From the NCBI GenBank assembly GCA_031401235.1, contig JANNRJ010000001.1, positions 68,316 to 132,315 of the forward strand: 64,000 nucleotides of DNA, written 5' to 3'. Source of the stretch: UBA3006 sp031401235 (lineage in GTDB: Bacteria; Actinomycetota; Acidimicrobiia; Acidimicrobiales; Ilumatobacteraceae). Shown here in pieces: positions 34,723 through 43,101 of the stretch. A program made the translations under genes and the position numbers. Below the pieces are notes generated by a model. That model saw only the letters and a program-made list of their open reading frames with translations, was not told where the DNA came from and searched no databases. Positions within the stretch are counted from its first letter, which is position 1. Each line of letters begins with the position of its first letter.

Positions 34723-34802
34723 ATCGAGACAGTACTGAGTTGAAGGGTGTGGTCGGCAAGTCTGGTTGCTCAGTACTTCAGCGGGGGACCTACGCTCTAG
34801 TC

Positions 34803-35984
34803 ATGGCTGGTTCATATATCGTTGCCGGAGCCCGTACACCGATCGGAAAAATGAGCGGTGCACTTGCCTCATTTAGTGCTGCTGAACTCGGTGGATTCGC
34901 AATTGCGGCCGCCTTGCAACGCGCCGGGGTTGGGCCACATGAGGTCGATCATGTGATCATGGGTCAAGTTCTCACAGCTGGCCAAGGTCAAGTTCCATCG
35001 CGTCAGGCGGCAGTGAAGGCCGGCATTCCGATGAATGTGCCGAGCGTGAACATCAACAAAGTTTGTCTCTCCGGTCTTAATGCGATTTATCTTGCCGATT
35101 TAATGATCGCCAGTGGCGAGGCTGACATCGTTGTCGCCGGCGGGATGGAAAGTATGACCAACGCGCCATATTTGGCAATCGGTGCACGAAGTGGTTTTCG
35201 ATACGGCAACACAGAACTCGCCGATGCAATCCTCAAAGACGGTCTGTGGTGCGCCTTCGACGCATGCTTAATGGGACTTGGCACCGAGCGCTACACCGGT
35301 GGGCAGATCAGCCGACACGAACAAGATGACCTGGCAGTAAAGAGCAACGCCCGGGCCGCGGCGGCAATTGCCGCTGGACGCCTGACCGATGAAATTATCG
35401 CCGTCAACATTCCACAGCGAAAAGGTGATCAAATTGTTTTTGATACTGATGAGGGAGTCCGTGCCTCCACGACGATGGAATCGCTCTCGGCACTCAAGCC
35501 GGCATTTGATAATCAAGGAACCATTACCGCGGGTAATGCCAGCCAACTCAGCGATGCAGGTTCGGCACTGGTATTGATGTCAAAGAAAGCCGCAGAGCAA
35601 CGTGGCGTAAAACCCCTTGGTGAATTTGTGAGTTACGGAATGGTGGCCGGACCGGACAATGCCTCGTTATTGCATCAACCAAGTCGAAGCATTATGCGCG
35701 CACTCGACCGCGGAAAATTGTCACTCAAGGATGTGGATCTATTTGAAATCAATGAAGCGTTTGCCGCCGTCGGAATCGCTTCAATGAAGGATCTTGGAAT
35801 CACCGATGACATTGTCAATGTGAATGGTGGTGCAATTGCCCTCGGTCACCCAATCGGAATGAGCGGCAATCGTCTTGCACTCACCTTGCTACACGAACTT
35901 CGGCGCCGTGGTGGCGGTGTTGGTGCTGCAGCGTTGTGTGGTGGAGGTGGACAAGGGGACGCACTCATCGTTCGCTCACTCTAA
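34803..35984 (+). CDS. Acetyl-CoA C-acetyltransferase (thiolase)
   Basis: Thiolase II condenses two acetyl-CoA to acetoacetyl-CoA, the entry to the ethylmalonyl-CoA pathway and PHB, or runs in reverse in beta-oxidation. The 393 residues contain the nucleophile Cys88 in NKVCLSGLNA (usually CGSG), INEAFAAV, the His in ALGHPIGMSG and the acid/base Cys in CGGGGQGDA. ATG 34803 (MAGSYIVAGARTPIG) is the clear start; the open frame upstream to 34518 lies opposite ccr. It is divergent from ccr. Confidence 0.95.
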   Translation: MAGSYIVAGARTPIGKMSGALASFSAAELGGFAIAAALQRAGVGPHEVDHVIMGQVLTAGQGQVPSRQAAVKAGIPMNVPSVNINKVCLSGLNAIYLADLMIASGEADIVVAGGMESMTNAPYLAIGARSGFRYGNTELADAILKDGLWCAFDACLMGLGTERYTGGQISRHEQDDLAVKSNARAAAAIAAGRLTDEIIAVNIPQRKGDQIVFDTDEGVRASTTMESLSALKPAFDNQGTITAGNASQLSDAGSALVLMSKKAAEQRGVKPLGEFVSYGMVAGPDNASLLHQPSRSIMRALDRGKLSLKDVDLFEINEAFAAVGIASMKDLGITDDIVNVNGGAIALGHPIGMSGNRLALTLLHELRRRGGGVGAAALCGGGGQGDALIVRSL

Positions 35985-35987
35985 ATT

Positions 35988-36596
35988 TTAAGTCGAGATT
36001 TCTCGTCGACCTTCTAATGCTCTTCCGAGAGTGAGCTCATCGGCGTATTCCAAATCTCCACCAACTGGAAGCCCACTGGCGATCCGCGTCACTCGTAACC
36101 CAAGGGGCTTGAGCAATCTGGCCAGATACATCGCGGTGACATCGCCTTCAGTATTTGGGTTTGTGCACACAATGACTTCGGTGACAGCTTCCGGTTCAAG
36201 CCGCGCAATTAGTTCACGAACTTTCAATTGATCGGGACCGATACCTTCCATCGGATTCATTGCCCCAAGCAAGACGTGGTAACGCCCACGAAATTCGCGC
36301 GTCTTTTCGATGGCCACGATGTCACGTGATTCTTCAACCACGCAAATTACTGAGTTATCTCGATTGTCATCGGCACAGATCGCACAGAGATTTCCTTCAG
36401 AAAAATTGAAGCATCGCTCGCAAAATCGCACCAACGCTTTTGCCTCGACAATAGATGCCGCAAGTCGCTCAACTTCGTGCGTATCAGTTTTCAACAAATG
36501 GAATGCGATTCGCTGGGCCGATTTAGGTCCCAACCCCGGCAAACGACCAAGGGCATCAATGAGTGCCTGCATAGGTGCTGTATAAGCCGACGACAT
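35988..36596 (-). CDS. recR: Recombination mediator protein RecR
   Basis: RecR forms a DNA clamp with RecO and RecF in gap repair. The 202 residues show a helix-hairpin-helix (LGRLPGLGPKSAQRIAFHLL), a zinc finger with FCERCFNFSEGNLCAIC and a Toprim domain (VCVVEESRD-like VICVVEESRD, then TNPNTEGDVTAMYLARLL). It is 5 bases downstream of dnaX with no ybaB/ebfC gene between them, departing from the common dnaX-ybaB-recR order. Confidence 0.96.
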   Translation of the reverse strand: MSSAYTAPMQALIDALGRLPGLGPKSAQRIAFHLLKTDTHEVERLAASIVEAKALVRFCERCFNFSEGNLCAICADDNRDNSVICVVEESRDIVAIEKTREFRGRYHVLLGAMNPMEGIGPDQLKVRELIARLEPEAVTEVIVCTNPNTEGDVTAMYLARLLKPLGLRVTRIASGLPVGGDLEYADELTLGRALEGRREIST

Positions 36597-36601
36597 TGCT
36601 A

Positions 36602-38287
36602 CTACTTTGCGTTATCGATGACTTGCGAGCCGGGAAACGCCTGAGTAATCCAGTCGCTGTTGTCATTGGTGGTGGATTTCAGTGGAGCATCCGACTCAAC
36701 GGTTGGATCAGAGTCGCTCGATTGGAAGTTGCTCTTCCCTCGCACAGATGCAGGTTCACCGAAGGCGAGGGTGATCTTGCGACCGGCAACCCGAGACAAC
36801 ACATCCTGCACAATTTCCGAGTGTTCCTGTGCCTTTGAGGAGTGCATCGCGTTAGGCGCAACCACAGTGAGCACGCCATCGACACAATCACGGGGCTGTA
36901 CCGCGCTGTACAGCGCGCGAACGAGTGGCTTTAGGCCCGGCAAAACTTCTGACCATTTACTCATTACATCGCGATCGCCAAGCGGTGAGGTCGCCGCTGG
37001 CAAAGTCACGACACCACCCGTGCCTGCCGTGGACGGTGTCGCCGGCGATTTCACCTGAGGTCGTCCCATGCCACCCGACCCCGTTGATGATCCCGACGAT
37101 GACTTTGCTTTGCCACCTAATTGTGCCCGTCCTGTGGCAATGTCGACCGGAGCCGGTCGCACAATTGGTCCAGTGACATCGCGTGCAGCAGCGATTCCGG
37201 CCTCCAGTCGTTCAATGCGGGCGAGCAGTGCCCCAGCGTCATTGTTAGCCACCTGACTTGTGAGTTTGACCAGAGCAACTTCGAGCAACAAACGAGCATC
37301 TGAGGCGTGTCGCATTTCGATGAGTACGTCACCTAAGACTTCGATGGCATGCACAACGCTGCCGGTACCAAGTCGGCGTGCTTGTTCGCTGACCACGATC
37401 GCGTTCTGTTCGGGGAGTTGAACAAGTTCAGGCGCCATCTGCGAAAGGAAGGCTTCGCGTAATTGACGGACAATGTCATCGGTGAGACCACGCGGATCAG
37501 CACCACGTTGCACCGCAAATGCAACCGCGGTAAGTGCGCGTCCCGGGTCATGATCAATGAGAGCCTCGATGAATTCATCAAGTGAAATTTGCTCATCCAC
37601 TTCGCCGCCACCGGCGGCGACAAGTTCAAGTGCCGACAGTGCGTCGCGGGCCGATCCGCCACCTTGCTGCAACACATATTTGATTGCTTTTTCGCTCACT
37701 TTGAGCCCGGCATCGCCAATTACCCATCTCACATGTGGTTCGAGGTCGCTGATCGACAGCAAGTGAAACTGCAAATGCTGGGTCCGACTGCGAATTGTTT
37801 CACTAACTTTTTGCGGGTCCGTTGTGGCGAGAACAAATACCACGTGCGGTGGTGGTTCCTCAAGGGTCTTTAGCAGTGCGGCCTCGGCTGGCTTTGACAA
37901 CATATGAACTTCGTCGAGAATAAAGACGCGATGTCGACCGGGATTTCCCAGTGAGGATCTTTCGATTAGGTCGCGCATGTTTTCCACGCCGTTATTACTC
38001 GCTGCATCAAGTTCCAGCACGTCATAACTGAGACCATTATCGATTGCCACACATGAATTACAGACGCAACATGGTTCACCATCTTTAGGTGCTTCACAGT
38101 TGAGCACTTTGGCCAAAATTCGCGCTGTTGATGTTTTTCCTGTACCACGCGGTCCAGAAAACAAATAAGCCTGACCCTCGCGTTGATTGATCACCGCATT
38201 ACGCAGTGCCCGCACCACGTGCTCTTGACCTTTGAGTTCTGCAAAGCGGCGCGGTCGGTAACGCCGATAAAGCGATTGGATTGCCAT
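36602..38287 (-). CDS. dnaX: DNA polymerase III subunits gamma/tau
   Basis: DnaX is the clamp-loader motor. The 561 residues have Walker A FSGPRGTGKTSTARIL, a zinc module with CEAPKDGEPCCVCNSC, Walker B VFILDEVHMLS and the SRC-like motif TIRSRTQHLQFH. A Ser/Gly/Thr-rich linker (around 400-440) precedes the tau-like C-terminal domain. I see no obvious slippery frameshift heptamer, so tau alone may be made. It heads a two-gene unit with recR and is divergent from the CopC-CopD gene. Confidence 0.95.
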   Translation of the reverse strand: MAIQSLYRRYRPRRFAELKGQEHVVRALRNAVINQREGQAYLFSGPRGTGKTSTARILAKVLNCEAPKDGEPCCVCNSCVAIDNGLSYDVLELDAASNNGVENMRDLIERSSLGNPGRHRVFILDEVHMLSKPAEAALLKTLEEPPPHVVFVLATTDPQKVSETIRSRTQHLQFHLLSISDLEPHVRWVIGDAGLKVSEKAIKYVLQQGGGSARDALSALELVAAGGGEVDEQISLDEFIEALIDHDPGRALTAVAFAVQRGADPRGLTDDIVRQLREAFLSQMAPELVQLPEQNAIVVSEQARRLGTGSVVHAIEVLGDVLIEMRHASDARLLLEVALVKLTSQVANNDAGALLARIERLEAGIAAARDVTGPIVRPAPVDIATGRAQLGGKAKSSSGSSTGSGGMGRPQVKSPATPSTAGTGGVVTLPAATSPLGDRDVMSKWSEVLPGLKPLVRALYSAVQPRDCVDGVLTVVAPNAMHSSKAQEHSEIVQDVLSRVAGRKITLAFGEPASVRGKSNFQSSDSDPTVESDAPLKSTTNDNSDWITQAFPGSQVIDNAK

Positions 38288-38370
38288 CAGGAGCGAGCCT
38301 ACCTACGGGGTACCGCACCATCGGCCACGCCGATATCGGTCGGCGAATTGAGTACGGTCGTAGATGACCT

Positions 38371-40182
38371 ATGAATAGCAGCGATCGCCACCCCTCGGTT
38401 AACTACTGGCGGAAAGGAATTATTGCAGTTTTAAGTATCGGTTGCGCCCTGGCTTACGGATCGATTTCCGGGGCACATGCTTCGACTGCAGGGTCCAATG
38501 TCGTCATTTCATCCAACCCGGCCCCAAATCAAGTTGTCGGAGTACCACCGACACAAATTCAAATGGTGTTTCGTGATCCCTTGGCGAGTCCGGAAACGGC
38601 GGCCACAATGGGATTATCGCTCTCATGCAATGGCACGCTCATTGGGCTCGCCCAACCTCAACTGGGAACAGACTCGCGAACAGTTTCTTCCGCACTCACC
38701 CAAATTCCACCCGCTGGGCAATGCACGGTCAGTTGGATTTTGCCAGATCAAAGTGCTGGAACATTTAGTTTCACGTCCACTGCGACGACCGAAACCACCC
38801 TCACGGTCAATGCCGACGGCACAACAAACTCAGCAGATGATCCCGTAGTCATCGGCGAAACACTTCCCACGTCTCTTTCTAGCGGACCCCGAGTCGGTGG
38901 CATCCTCGGTTTGCTCCGCATTGCGCAATATTTCTTTCTTGCCTCGATCTTCGGTGGTCTCATGCTCATTTTCTTGACTTGGCCAGAGGGCGTTGATTAT
39001 GGAGTGACATTGCGCTTTTTTCGTCTGACGTGGTTGGCAAGTGTGATCACCATGTATTTCATCACTGCGATCTCCGCGATGCGTGCATCGGGAACAGAAT
39101 TCACCGCCGCGCTTAATCCATTTTCGTGGTTCGAATCACTAAATACTGCCAGCGGGATTTTGCTGCTTGTGAGATTTGGTCTTGTCATCGCCACCGTATG
39201 GGTGGCATGGAATCCGGTGCGGATACTTGATCCAAGCACCCAAGTTCCGGCGATCACAATCCTGGTGGCAATGATCGCCACCCTCGGATTTTCTCGCATC
39301 GGTCAGAACGTGGCTCTGTTGACATTTGTATTTGGTACTGCTCACGCAATTGCCATGGCGATGTGGCTCGGTGGGCTGGTCCTTCTGTCGCGAACCGTGT
39401 TGTCAGATCCGGGAGAGGAAGATCTGCTTAATGCAATCCGCGGATTTGCTCGACTCTCAATTCCAATCTTTGTGGTGACCGTGTTTACCGGAATTATGCA
39501 GGTTTACCTGCTCGACGGTCAGAACATTTTTTCCATTGGCCATGGCCGACTTAATCTGCTGAAGATCCTCGTAGTGGCGACAATGGTGTGGATTGGCTTA
39601 GTCATGAGAACATTTGTCTTTAATCGACTGGCCCAAGAAATCGAACTGAAATCCAAAATGGCATGGCGATTGCGTAAGGCGGTGAGCGTGCAAGTTGCAT
39701 TTGCCGTCATCGCGCTTGGATTGAGTTCGTGGATGGTGCCAATGAATCCACCACAGGTGAACGCAACAAGTCCTGCGCCAACAGTGGCGTATCTATTCCG
39801 ACAGGAATTGAGCAACGATAGATTCAGCGTCGTCATTTCCCTCACGCCGGCGACAACCGGAGTGAATGCGATGCGTATTGAACTACTTCAGCCATCACGG
39901 ATCAATAACTTCACCGTCAATCTTGTCCCCCAGGCAATCGGATACTCGGGAATCTCGATTCATGTACCGTTGAAGCGTCGCGGAGCGGCGATTGTCATGG
40001 GTGATGGAACCTTTGTGCTCAGCACCCCCGGTGTGTGGTCAATTGAAATTACCGGCACGACAACTACTGGTGATCTCATTCCCTTAGGTACCACCATCAC
40101 CATCACCGAAACCACGGTCTCCTCTACAACTACGCTCGCACCAGCGCCGAGCGACGTCACCACCACCACCGTCGCCGGCTAA
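38371..40182 (+). CDS. CopC-CopD fusion, putative copper import/resistance membrane protein
   Basis: The 603-residue protein has a signal peptide, a CopC-like beta domain (VISSNPAPNQVVGVPPTQIQ), about eight membrane helices of the CopD type (from RIAQYFFLASIFGG to about 450) and an extracytoplasmic C-terminal domain ending in a Thr-rich tail. Signal cleavage between SGA and HAST would leave His as the first mature residue, the position that binds copper in CopC, although the next residues are shifted by a short insert. The C-terminal beta domain after the helices resembles YtkA-like modules. It may move copper for oxidases or the window's cupredoxin. Confidence 0.82.
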   Translation: MNSSDRHPSVNYWRKGIIAVLSIGCALAYGSISGAHASTAGSNVVISSNPAPNQVVGVPPTQIQMVFRDPLASPETAATMGLSLSCNGTLIGLAQPQLGTDSRTVSSALTQIPPAGQCTVSWILPDQSAGTFSFTSTATTETTLTVNADGTTNSADDPVVIGETLPTSLSSGPRVGGILGLLRIAQYFFLASIFGGLMLIFLTWPEGVDYGVTLRFFRLTWLASVITMYFITAISAMRASGTEFTAALNPFSWFESLNTASGILLLVRFGLVIATVWVAWNPVRILDPSTQVPAITILVAMIATLGFSRIGQNVALLTFVFGTAHAIAMAMWLGGLVLLSRTVLSDPGEEDLLNAIRGFARLSIPIFVVTVFTGIMQVYLLDGQNIFSIGHGRLNLLKILVVATMVWIGLVMRTFVFNRLAQEIELKSKMAWRLRKAVSVQVAFAVIALGLSSWMVPMNPPQVNATSPAPTVAYLFRQELSNDRFSVVISLTPATTGVNAMRIELLQPSRINNFTVNLVPQAIGYSGISIHVPLKRRGAAIVMGDGTFVLSTPGVWSIEITGTTTTGDLIPLGTTITITETTVSSTTTLAPAPSDVTTTTVAG

Positions 40183-40209
40183 CTGGCCAATCGCACTAGC
40201 GTCTGTGCA

Positions 40210-41766
40210 GTGAGCGGCAACCAAATGGATGACAAACTCGACGATCTGCGTCAACGCAAGGAACAAGCGTTTAATGCTGGTTCACCACGCTCGATCGAGC
40301 GCCAACACGAAAAAGGCAAGCTACTTGCTCGAGAACGAATTGACGCTCTTCTGGATCCGGGAAGTTTTCATGAACTAGATCTACTCGCTCGACACCGAGC
40401 ATTGGCTTCTGGTCTGGAAGAGCGCCCCTACACAGACGGTGTGATCACCGGATGGGGAACCATCGATGATCGCAAAGTGTTTGTGTTCAGCCAGGACTTC
40501 ACGGTGTTTGGTGGCGCACTGGGCGAAGTCTTTGCCGAAAAGATCCACAAACTTATGGATCTGGCTCTTAAAGTCGGCGCACCAGTAATTGGATTGAACG
40601 ATGGGGCCGGAGCCCGAATTCAGGAAGGTGTGGTGTCACTGGCAAGTTACGGTGGGATCTTCCATCGCAATGTTCAAGCATCGGGAGTGATCCCACAAAT
40701 TTCGGTAATTCTCGGACCGTGTGCGGGTGGCGCGGTGTACTCACCGGCGATGACCGATTTCATATTCATGGTCCGTGAAACCAGCCACATGTTTATCACC
40801 GGACCAGATGTCGTCAAGACGGTGACTGGTGAAGATGTCACACTCGAAGAACTTGGCGGCGCGATGAGCCACGCTTCAAAAAGCGGTGTTGCGACTTTTG
40901 TTTGCAATGATGAACTTTCGTGCCTGCAAGATGTGCGGTACTTGTTGAGTTTCTTGCCTCAGAATAACCTGGGCCAAGCACCAACAGCAGAATCAAAAGA
41001 TGACCCAACTCGTCGATGCGAATTGCTTCGTTCAATTCTTCCGAAATCCGCGAACCAGCCCTACGACATGAAAAAAGTTGTCGGAGAAGTTGTCGACAAC
41101 GGTGAGTTCTTTGAGTACTTCCCACATTGGGCCAAGAGCATCGTGTGTGGCTTTGCCCGCCTCAATGGTGATTCTGTCGGAATTGTAGGAAATCAGCCAA
41201 TGGTGCTGGCCGGAATACTTGACATTGAGTCAAGTGAGAAGGCGGCACGTTTCGTCCGGACGTGCGATGCGTTCAATATTCCACTTGTTACTTTCGTTGA
41301 TGTTCCGGGTTTTCTTCCCGGAGTTGATCAGGAGTACGGAGGCATCATTCGACATGGTGCCAAGTTGCTCTATGCGTTCTGCGAGGCAACCGTTCCCAGG
41401 ATTCAGGTAATCACCCGAAAGGCATACGGTGGCGCGTACGTCGTGATGAACTCCAAATCCATTGGCGCCGATCTCGCTTATGCCTGGCCGACGGCAGAAC
41501 TTGCGGTCATGGGTCCCCAGGGTGCAGTCGAAATCGTGTACCGCCGCGAACTACAACAAGCCGCAGATCCGACGGCTCGTCGAGCCGAATTGGTGGCGGA
41601 ATACACCGAAAAATATGCGAACCCGTATGCCGCCGCCGAGCGCGGATACGTGGATGACGTTATTGATCCTGCCGAAACGCGAATCAAATTGATTGCCGGA
41701 TTGTCCATGCTCAAAACCAAACGCGAAGAACTACCTCGTCGTAAACACGGCAATATGCCGTTGTAA
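40210..41766 (+). CDS. pccB: Acyl-CoA (propionyl-CoA) carboxylase beta subunit
   Basis: The carboxyltransferase moves CO2 from biotin to propionyl-CoA (or acetyl-CoA). The 518 residues contain the two crotonase-like halves: oxyanion segments FGGALGEVFAEKIHKLMD and GPCAGGAVYSPAMTDF in the first, and VDVPGFLPGVDQEYGG and TRKAYGGAYVVMNSK in the second. The start is GTG 40210, or ATG 40225 (MDDKLDDL). The epsilon subunit gene follows within 8 bases. A biotinylated alpha subunit is not in the window. The ccr/mce genes suggest that propionyl-CoA is a major substrate. Confidence 0.94.
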   Translation: MSGNQMDDKLDDLRQRKEQAFNAGSPRSIERQHEKGKLLARERIDALLDPGSFHELDLLARHRALASGLEERPYTDGVITGWGTIDDRKVFVFSQDFTVFGGALGEVFAEKIHKLMDLALKVGAPVIGLNDGAGARIQEGVVSLASYGGIFHRNVQASGVIPQISVILGPCAGGAVYSPAMTDFIFMVRETSHMFITGPDVVKTVTGEDVTLEELGGAMSHASKSGVATFVCNDELSCLQDVRYLLSFLPQNNLGQAPTAESKDDPTRRCELLRSILPKSANQPYDMKKVVGEVVDNGEFFEYFPHWAKSIVCGFARLNGDSVGIVGNQPMVLAGILDIESSEKAARFVRTCDAFNIPLVTFVDVPGFLPGVDQEYGGIIRHGAKLLYAFCEATVPRIQVITRKAYGGAYVVMNSKSIGADLAYAWPTAELAVMGPQGAVEIVYRRELQQAADPTARRAELVAEYTEKYANPYAAAERGYVDDVIDPAETRIKLIAGLSMLKTKREELPRRKHGNMPL

Positions 41767-41774
41767 ATGCCGTC

Positions 41775-41957
41775 ATGCAACATACTGTTTCACCCGCACC
41801 AACCGAGGAAGAAGCGATTGCAATTGCCACGGCGATTGAATTGCTGTGGCCCAACACTCAACTCACGGCACCTCCTAGTACCACCAATACCTCGTGGCGT
41901 TTCAGCGGACGATGGTGGGTTGGCTCTTCGGTGACGCGTGATTCACGACCCAACTAA
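41775..41957 (+). CDS. Acyl-CoA carboxylase epsilon subunit
   Basis: The 60-residue protein has the AccE/PccE layout: an N-terminal helix PTEEEAIAIATAIELLWP, a Pro/Thr-rich linker, and the terminal SWRFSGRWW motif. These small subunits are confined to Actinobacteria and stabilise the alpha-beta carboxylase complex. It lies 8 bases after pccB and overlaps the open frame of the following CoA transferase. The short length makes it easy to miss in automatic annotation. Confidence 0.85.
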   Translation: MQHTVSPAPTEEEAIAIATAIELLWPNTQLTAPPSTTNTSWRFSGRWWVGSSVTRDSRPN

Positions 41958-41976
41958 CAAAACGACTGCCGATGTT

Positions 41977-43101
41977 ATGACTACACCCCTGCACGACCTG
42001 CGCGTCCTTGATATTTCCACGGTGCTCGCAGGACCAAACTGTGCGCGTTATTTGGCCGATTTCGGGGCCGATGTGATCAAAGTAGAACGTCCCGATACCG
42101 GTGATTCATTACGCCAAATGGCGTGGCGCGATCCTCGCGACGGAACTGGTTTGTGGTGGAAATTAGTGAATCGCAATAAACGCACCATTGCTCTTGATTT
42201 CAAAAACGAAGAGGATCGCGCAGTATTCCTCACCCTCGTAGATGATGCAAATGTTCTTGTCGAAAATTTTCGACCCGGAACACTGGAACGTCTCGGACTC
42301 GCTCCAGAAACTTTGCTGGCCCGCAATGCGAAACTTGTAATTACTCGAATCTCTGGGTTTGGCCAGGATGGTCCGTACGCATCACGTCCGGGTTTTGCCT
42401 CAATTGCTGAATCGATGGCTGGACTAGCCGCAGTAAGCGGGGAGCCGGACGGTCCCCCAGCACTTCCTGCAATTGCCCTTACCGACGAAGTTGCAGGAAT
42501 CACCGCCGCTTTTGCCACCATGGTCGCCTTGCATTCGGGAGTTGGTCAAGTGATCGATGTGAACCTATTGCAAACGGTCTTCCAGATCATGGGACCGGTG
42601 ATTTCGTTGTACAAACTCACGGGCGAATTGCAACCGCGCCTTGGCTCTGGATTGCCCTACACCGTTCCCCGAGGGGTGTATCTGTGCAGTGACAACAAAT
42701 GGGTTGGAGTTTCGGCATCGTCGGACTCTGTCGCCGCTCGTGTCATGGGCGTGCTCGGTGTGGCCAGCGATGAGCGTTTCGCCAATTTTGCTGGGCGCAT
42801 GGAACATCGCATTGAATTGGAACAATTGATGGCTCGCTGGTGCTTCCAGCGAACTCAGGCCGAGGTTGTCCAGTTGTTATCAGACGCGCAAGCCGCCGTT
42901 GGCCCGGTATTTGATATGTCGGATATTTCCCAAGACGAACATTATGCATCAAGAAACATGATCCCGACGGTTGGCAACACGCCGATGCAAGGTCTCATCG
43001 CTGACCTTTCGGCGACACCTGGCGAACTACGTTGGGAAGGTCGCCCACTCAACGCCGATGGCGACAATATTCGAAAAAACGGATGGGACGCATCATCATG
43101 A
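41977..43101 (+). CDS. Family III CoA transferase (CaiB/BaiF type)
   Basis: Class III transferases exchange CoA between acids via an aspartyl-CoA intermediate; racemases of the same fold also exist. The 374-residue product starts MTTPLHDLRVLDISTVLAGP, with YLADFGADVIKVERPDTGD and the segment NVLVENFRPGTLERLG-like LVENFRPGTLERLGL. In the usual catalytic-Asp region, the sequence reads PGFASIAESMAGLAAVSG with Glu nearby, as in one subfamily. ATG 41977 is preferred to GTG 41938, which would overlap the epsilon gene. It overlaps the MFS gene by 4 bases. Confidence 0.88.
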   Translation: MTTPLHDLRVLDISTVLAGPNCARYLADFGADVIKVERPDTGDSLRQMAWRDPRDGTGLWWKLVNRNKRTIALDFKNEEDRAVFLTLVDDANVLVENFRPGTLERLGLAPETLLARNAKLVITRISGFGQDGPYASRPGFASIAESMAGLAAVSGEPDGPPALPAIALTDEVAGITAAFATMVALHSGVGQVIDVNLLQTVFQIMGPVISLYKLTGELQPRLGSGLPYTVPRGVYLCSDNKWVGVSASSDSVAARVMGVLGVASDERFANFAGRMEHRIELEQLMARWCFQRTQAEVVQLLSDAQAAVGPVFDMSDISQDEHYASRNMIPTVGNTPMQGLIADLSATPGELRWEGRPLNADGDNIRKNGWDASS

